NCBI GenBank assembly: GCA_963989245.1 | Contig: OZ022351.1 | Coordinates: 13,666,343-13,730,342 of the forward strand | DNA from: Nansenia antarctica | Lineage: Eukaryota > Chordata > Actinopteri > Argentiniformes > Microstomatidae | Length of the DNA: 64,000 nt | Direction of reading: 5' to 3' | Shown: positions 59,528-64,000 of the stretch, piece by piece | Position numbering within the stretch: position 1 is the stretch's first letter | Layout: each line of letters opens with the position of its first letter | The notes under the pieces: generated by a model | What the model was told of the DNA's origin: nothing | Seen by the model: only the letters and a program-made list of their open reading frames with translations | Databases searched by the model: none | Made by a program: the position numbers and the translations under genes

Positions 59528-60203
59528 AAATAGGCTAGGCAACGTTAATTCACTAACTTGCGTCCCTGTACGCGATAGGGCTGTGTAATGTTCTCGCCGG
59601 TCCCTGATCAACTCTCCAAGAGTTTGGGCTTCCTGGGTGGATCAGGCCTCAGAGTGGAGCGGAATATCTCCTCGAGTGAACGCCTCTAGTAATGCAGTTG
59701 GTGGGGACACATCCTAGGCTTTTGGGGACACATCCTAGGCTTTTGGGGACACATCCTAGGCGTTTGGATCCTCTCCAGTCCGAGTCCCTCCTGCCTTATA
59801 AACTTGTAATTGATAGTGGAAACAGAACTGAACAACCTCATCTCTGATGACCAACACCCCTGGATTGCATCTCATAACAAAACAAAAAACAAAAACAAGT
59901 CATAGCATGCTGTTATGATAACCAAGTCTGCTGGCAATGTTTCTGTTGTTGTTATTGTGTTATGTTCTAAACTTTGACAAAACAATTAAAAGACAACGAG
60001 ACCAAACATAAGAGGATAACAGGTATAGTCATGGGAGTTGAAAACAGAACACGTGTGGACTGTAGAGTCTAATCCATGGCAAATTAAAAAACCTCAAATG
60101 CTCAAAAAGTAATAAAAAAGAAGGAGAACAGAATTACTAAAAGATGAAAAATACTAAAAACACCCTATGTGAAATGTGGCCTAAAAATGTAGGCCTATGT
60201 TTT

Positions 60204-60445
60204 AAGGCGTCTGTGGCTTAGGAGGTGGAGCCAGTGTCTAGTGATCACTAGGCTGGCCATGTGTCGAGGTGTCCTTGGGCAAGACACTAAACCCCAAATT
60301 GCTCCCAATGAGCGGGCTGGCGCCTTGCATGGTAGCTTGCTGCCATTGGTGTGTGAATGTGTGTGAATGGGTGAATGAGAGGCCATTGTAAGCGCTTTGG
60401 AATAAGGCGCTCTATAAGTGCAGTCCATTTACCATTTACCATTTA
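60204..60445 (+). repeat. SINE family A, copy 5
   Basis: The head GGCGTCTGTGGCTTAGGAGG, the body TTGGGCAAGACACTAAACC and the 3' part AGCGCTTTGGAATAAGGCGC with GTGCAGTCCATTTACC match copy 4. A segment around the B box (GATCGCAAGG and GGTTCG) is deleted. Confidence 0.85.
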
Positions 60446-60784
60446 GGATGTCCACAGTGTCTGCCCATCTCACCTTCTCTAGCAGGCTGTTCTGGGGGGG
60501 TGGCATAAACGCTGCCTCTTCATGCCTCCTGGTCCTAGGCTTCAGAATAATTAAAAGGCTGGGGACCTGAGGGATCTACACCTTAAAAGCATGTCTCTCA
60601 TAATAGTTGGGCGAATGACCATAGAGGGATTTATGAACTACTAAAATAATCAACATTAAATCAATTCTAAAACGTACAGGTAACCAGTGCAAGGACATTA
60701 CAACTGGTGTGATGTGTGCTCTGTCTGGTATTGGTCAAGACTTACTGCTGCGTTCTGTATAATTTGCAGTTGACCAATAACATA

Positions 60785-60785
60785 G

Positions 60786-60821
<36 letters not shown>
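60785..60821. repeat. (GTT)n microsatellite
   Basis: Twelve GTT units. Confidence 0.95.
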
Positions 60822-60822
<1 letters not shown>

Positions 60823-63800
60823 CAAGTATTATGCAAACGTATTAGTCAATAGTTAGGACAATGCAGAGGCTACCGTGTAAATTGAATGTATTCAATATAT
60901 GTTATACCTCATCTATGTATCAACAGAATGCTTTATACTGATGTTTCAGACAGCAAAAGCATAACTCTGCCGTCCTAGTGTTGTGTTTAGTGTTTCAGTT
61001 ATTTGCTTAATCCAAATGGAATGGTATGAGACAAGTTAATACTACTTTTGTGGGATTTATGTTTAAAGTGCCACTGTGCCAGGACTGAACGGGGGTTGAT
61101 GGGGCACTGATTGCACTTCCCTTTGTGGCATTTTAACGGTCAGCTTTAGACCTATTAAATGACTACTGAATTAATTCAAGTTTGTTACCGTTGCTAGTCC
61201 AGACTGTGCCAACAATGTCTGGCCCTGAAGTCCTGAACACAGTGTGACATTACTATTGGTGTCACGTCAGTGGTCCTTTACTTCATGGGCTTTGAATACG
61301 TTAGCGAACCAAAGGTTGTATTGCCACGACATGTCTTTACAGAGAGCTGTTTTTTGCATGGAAAATAGTTCAGCATTTCCCCCCTACATTCCTTAGAGAG
61401 GATTTGACAATCTGGAAGGACTTGTGTGGGAGCAGAATAGTTGGTAAGTAGTAATGCTACGAGGAGTGAGGCTGGTGAATGTGAGAGTGCTTTAGATTGA
61501 ATACTATTATAAAATGTTTTAGTCAAGGACAGAAATAATTTCTTTCTCTCATGTTTAGGCTTAGACCTGTGAGAAGAACTCTAGACTGAACAAATATGCT
61601 CTGACTGTTGAATTGGATAAAAACCCCACACAATTGACACAATACCATTAAACATTTTGAAATTCAAGCTCTTTGACTTTGGTGACCTTTAACTCTTGGC
61701 ACTTCCACATCTTGACTCCATACAGAGCAGATTCTGTTCAGCATATGCCATGCAGACATACAATGAGTCTGTCACATACTGGCACTGGAACTAGAATTCC
61801 TCCATCCTCGAAATAACACAAACACAAACACACTCCTCCGGACATAGTTTCTGGATTTCCATGGTTCAGCAGAATGAAGGCGACTGGCCAATTGATCCGG
61901 TAAGTGTAGGGTTTCCCTCAGGAGTACACTTGGCTCTCTATCCACACCACCAGAAGGCATTCTGGCCTTTGTACAACTCAGTTAGATCGTTGGGACAAGG
62001 GCTGGTTCGGCCTTGTGAGTTAGAGAGAGCTGTCACAGGAAAGTAAGCACTTTATCAATAACCATAACATCCGTTGTTCTTCCCAACTAAACATTGATTT
62101 GATCTGTATCAAACTTGGACTACTACCTCTCTAGCGTCTGGTTTCCACCAGGAAATCAGGATAGATGTTCGACTTTTATTTTTGGCCTGCAGTCTAGTGT
62201 TTTTATGGCGGGGGTTATTCTTATTGTTTGTGTTCAGTGTGAAGCCTGTTGTCATGATACAGTAAATAAATTGCATATTCCTCTTCGTCGCTGATGTTTT
62301 GTGCACCAAGTAACACCTCCACATGTCAAAGCTACTAATCGCGATTTCAGTCATCGAATTGAAACACTATTGTCTGTCGAAAGGCGGTTATGATAATGTT
62401 ATTATTAACATAGTAAATATGCTGATACAAAACGCCCTTTAAGCAAACACGAAAGTCAAGGTCACCTGTCTGTGCTTCTTTCATATTTCGTACGGTTTAC
62501 TACTACAGTCATGTGAGCTAGTCTTGATTGTGCTGTTTATTCCCTGTGTGTTTCACACTGAGCAGCTTGTGGTGTGTGTCTGTGTGAGCCCCATGCTGAC
62601 TGACTGGCTGAGTGCAGCAGACTGACAGCAGATGATCACTCTCCCGAGGCCTCGCTTGATTACTCCTATCAGTGGTGAACCCAATCAAACAGTGTTCCAG
62701 TCACCTGCTGTGACAGCGGTGGCAGGAGCCTGCCCAGGGGACCTCTTCACTTCCCTGTTTTTCAGTGGCACTACTTGGCGGTGTGAGTCACCTCCTCAAG
62801 GACTGTCTCAGCCTCAGCCAATGTATGCAAAACCATGAAGTGTTCGGTTTGGATCCATGCCGATTCTGGCTTTTCAGGAATCACTTCAGTATAGACTAGA
62901 TTGCTTGTTATTATTGAGGGCTACTCGGTGAATAAGTAATGAATCTCAGTAAGTTGCTAAGATTGATGAGGATTTGATGTAAGAAATGATATAGGGGATG
63001 ATCAGGGACCATGATGGAAATAAGCGCTTGCGCTTTATCATGTTTTTTTTATCCCTTGGAAACTGTCTTTTTAATTCCACAATAAATCAAATCAAATATA
63101 CACAACCTTTAATACGTTAGGAAAAGTCATAAAGAAGATGCGTCTCACACTGGTCTATATTGTAGTTCCACCAACTGGTTTGACTTATATTTTACGATTT
63201 ACTCTGTGCCCTAGCCACAAAATTACCTAATTACCATTCTTATAGTGTCTTTAAAAGCAGACATGCTAGGACACATGTTGTTGAGACATGGATAACAGAA
63301 CAACCTTCGGGGACAACAATACCCAGCTCCATGTCTGCCCAGGATGCAATAGTGTGGTGTGAGCTGTGAAGTGTATTCATAGAGCAGCATGTGTCTAATG
63401 GCCCCAAGTCAGCGGAGACAGATCATAAGGAGCTAATGATTTATCTGCTTTTCTTTCATCTCCTGTACATAAGAGCTCCGTGGGAGGATCTCACACAGAA
63501 AGTCATACATCATCATTTCTCATTATTTAATACACACTCTGCAGAGTTGAATCTGCTGTGTCTGTAATTCAGATCTCTGTGGTGAACATGAATTACACCC
63601 CTGGGTGTAGATTGCGGCTTCAATTTTTAATGCAACATTTGGAAATCTATTATTGTACAGATCTGTAATTCTTCTCTCTAAGTAGGTACTAGGTACTACA
63701 ACATTTGGCTTGTGGACCAGTTCTGCCATGATCCTTTATGGCCCCCATAAGCCTTCAGGATGGTCTGTTAGATGCGTGTGCACTTTAGCACTGTCACAGT

Positions 63801-64000
63801 GCCCTGATTGATGAGTTGGTTCCGGTGTCCCCCCAGACATTCACAAGCATAACATTGACACCAACGCATTATTTAACCTTACATTCCTACTTTCACTCTT
63901 TAACTCTTGAGACAGTTGTAAAATCCGTCAGAGATTTCAGTGAGAGGCGATAAAAGATACATTCCAGAAGAAGAAGAAGCTTAATACATACTTTAGTACC

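Larger units (their letters stand above)
58654..64000 (+). other. pard3: pard3 intron 1 (partial)
   Basis: No further exon recognised. The stretch holds MITE copy E, a three-fold 26-bp tandem repeat at 59703-59760 (GGGGACACATCCTAGGC), SINE family A copy 5, and a (GTT)n tract at 60785-60821. The part from 60,850 to 64,000 shows only ordinary sequence. Confidence 0.6.

Noticed and set aside
58654..64000. A second pard3 exon
   Set aside because: I looked for the conserved segment that follows the first exon in Par-3 proteins and found no matching frame with splice sites. The small open frames here (for example 62632-62838) have no similarity I recognise.

Overview
The window is nuclear DNA from a ray-finned (teleost) fish. 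The genes are split by GT-AG introns, there are long CA/GT/GA microsatellites, several tRNA-derived SINE families, a CR1/L2-like LINE, a BEL/Pao LTR retrotransposon and many hAT/Tc1-type elements. Four vertebrate genes are recognisable from their exons: ccny (first coding exon, minus strand), crem (six coding exons, minus), cul2 (all 20 coding exons, plus) and pard3 (first coding exon, plus). From memory, human 10p11 carries PARD3-CUL2-CREM-CCNY in this order and relative orientation, so the locus is an ancient conserved block read backwards here.

Layout. 1-16,535 is the start of the long first intron of ccny and holds only repeats. 16,536-16,692 is ccny coding exon 1, with its 5' flank to about 18.4 kb. 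18.4-29.7 kb is a mobile-element island. It holds a complete, young but internally deleted BEL/Pao element with matched target duplications, then two TTF-finger hAT elements with perfect 8-bp target duplications. The second hAT carries a 1-kb minisatellite in its belly, and a second G-rich minisatellite follows. 31.2-36.0 kb is crem. 36.0-41.5 kb is the divergent crem/cul2 interval, with a MITE, a LINE fragment and a palindromic element. 41.5-56.0 kb is cul2; its 4.1-kb intron 3 holds a DNA transposon nested in a related one. 56.0-58.5 kb is the cul2-pard3 interval with a 540-bp fold-back element. 58.5-64 kb is pard3 coding exon 1 and part of its first intron.

The cul2 exons join with no phase error into a 745-residue cullin-2 with the neddylation lysine at position 689, so this gene looks intact. 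Its first coding intron has the signature of a minor (U12) spliceosome intron. crem is the unusual gene. Its exons join into a 258-residue protein, but the kinase-inducible domain lacks the PKA-site serine. In addition, the first of the two alternative bZIP exons known from CREM survives only as a frameshifted relic with a usable-looking splice acceptor. The gene may therefore have drifted from a cAMP-switched activator towards a constitutive or repressor-like bZIP factor. This is the most interesting biology in the window and can be tested with transcripts and related genomes.

Five copies of one short inverted-repeat family (about 210-320 bp) and six or more SINE copies are spread through introns and intergenic DNA. 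No RNA genes and no CRISPR arrays were found. Exon boundaries come from reading splice sites and reading-frame continuity by eye; non-coding first exons could not be placed.
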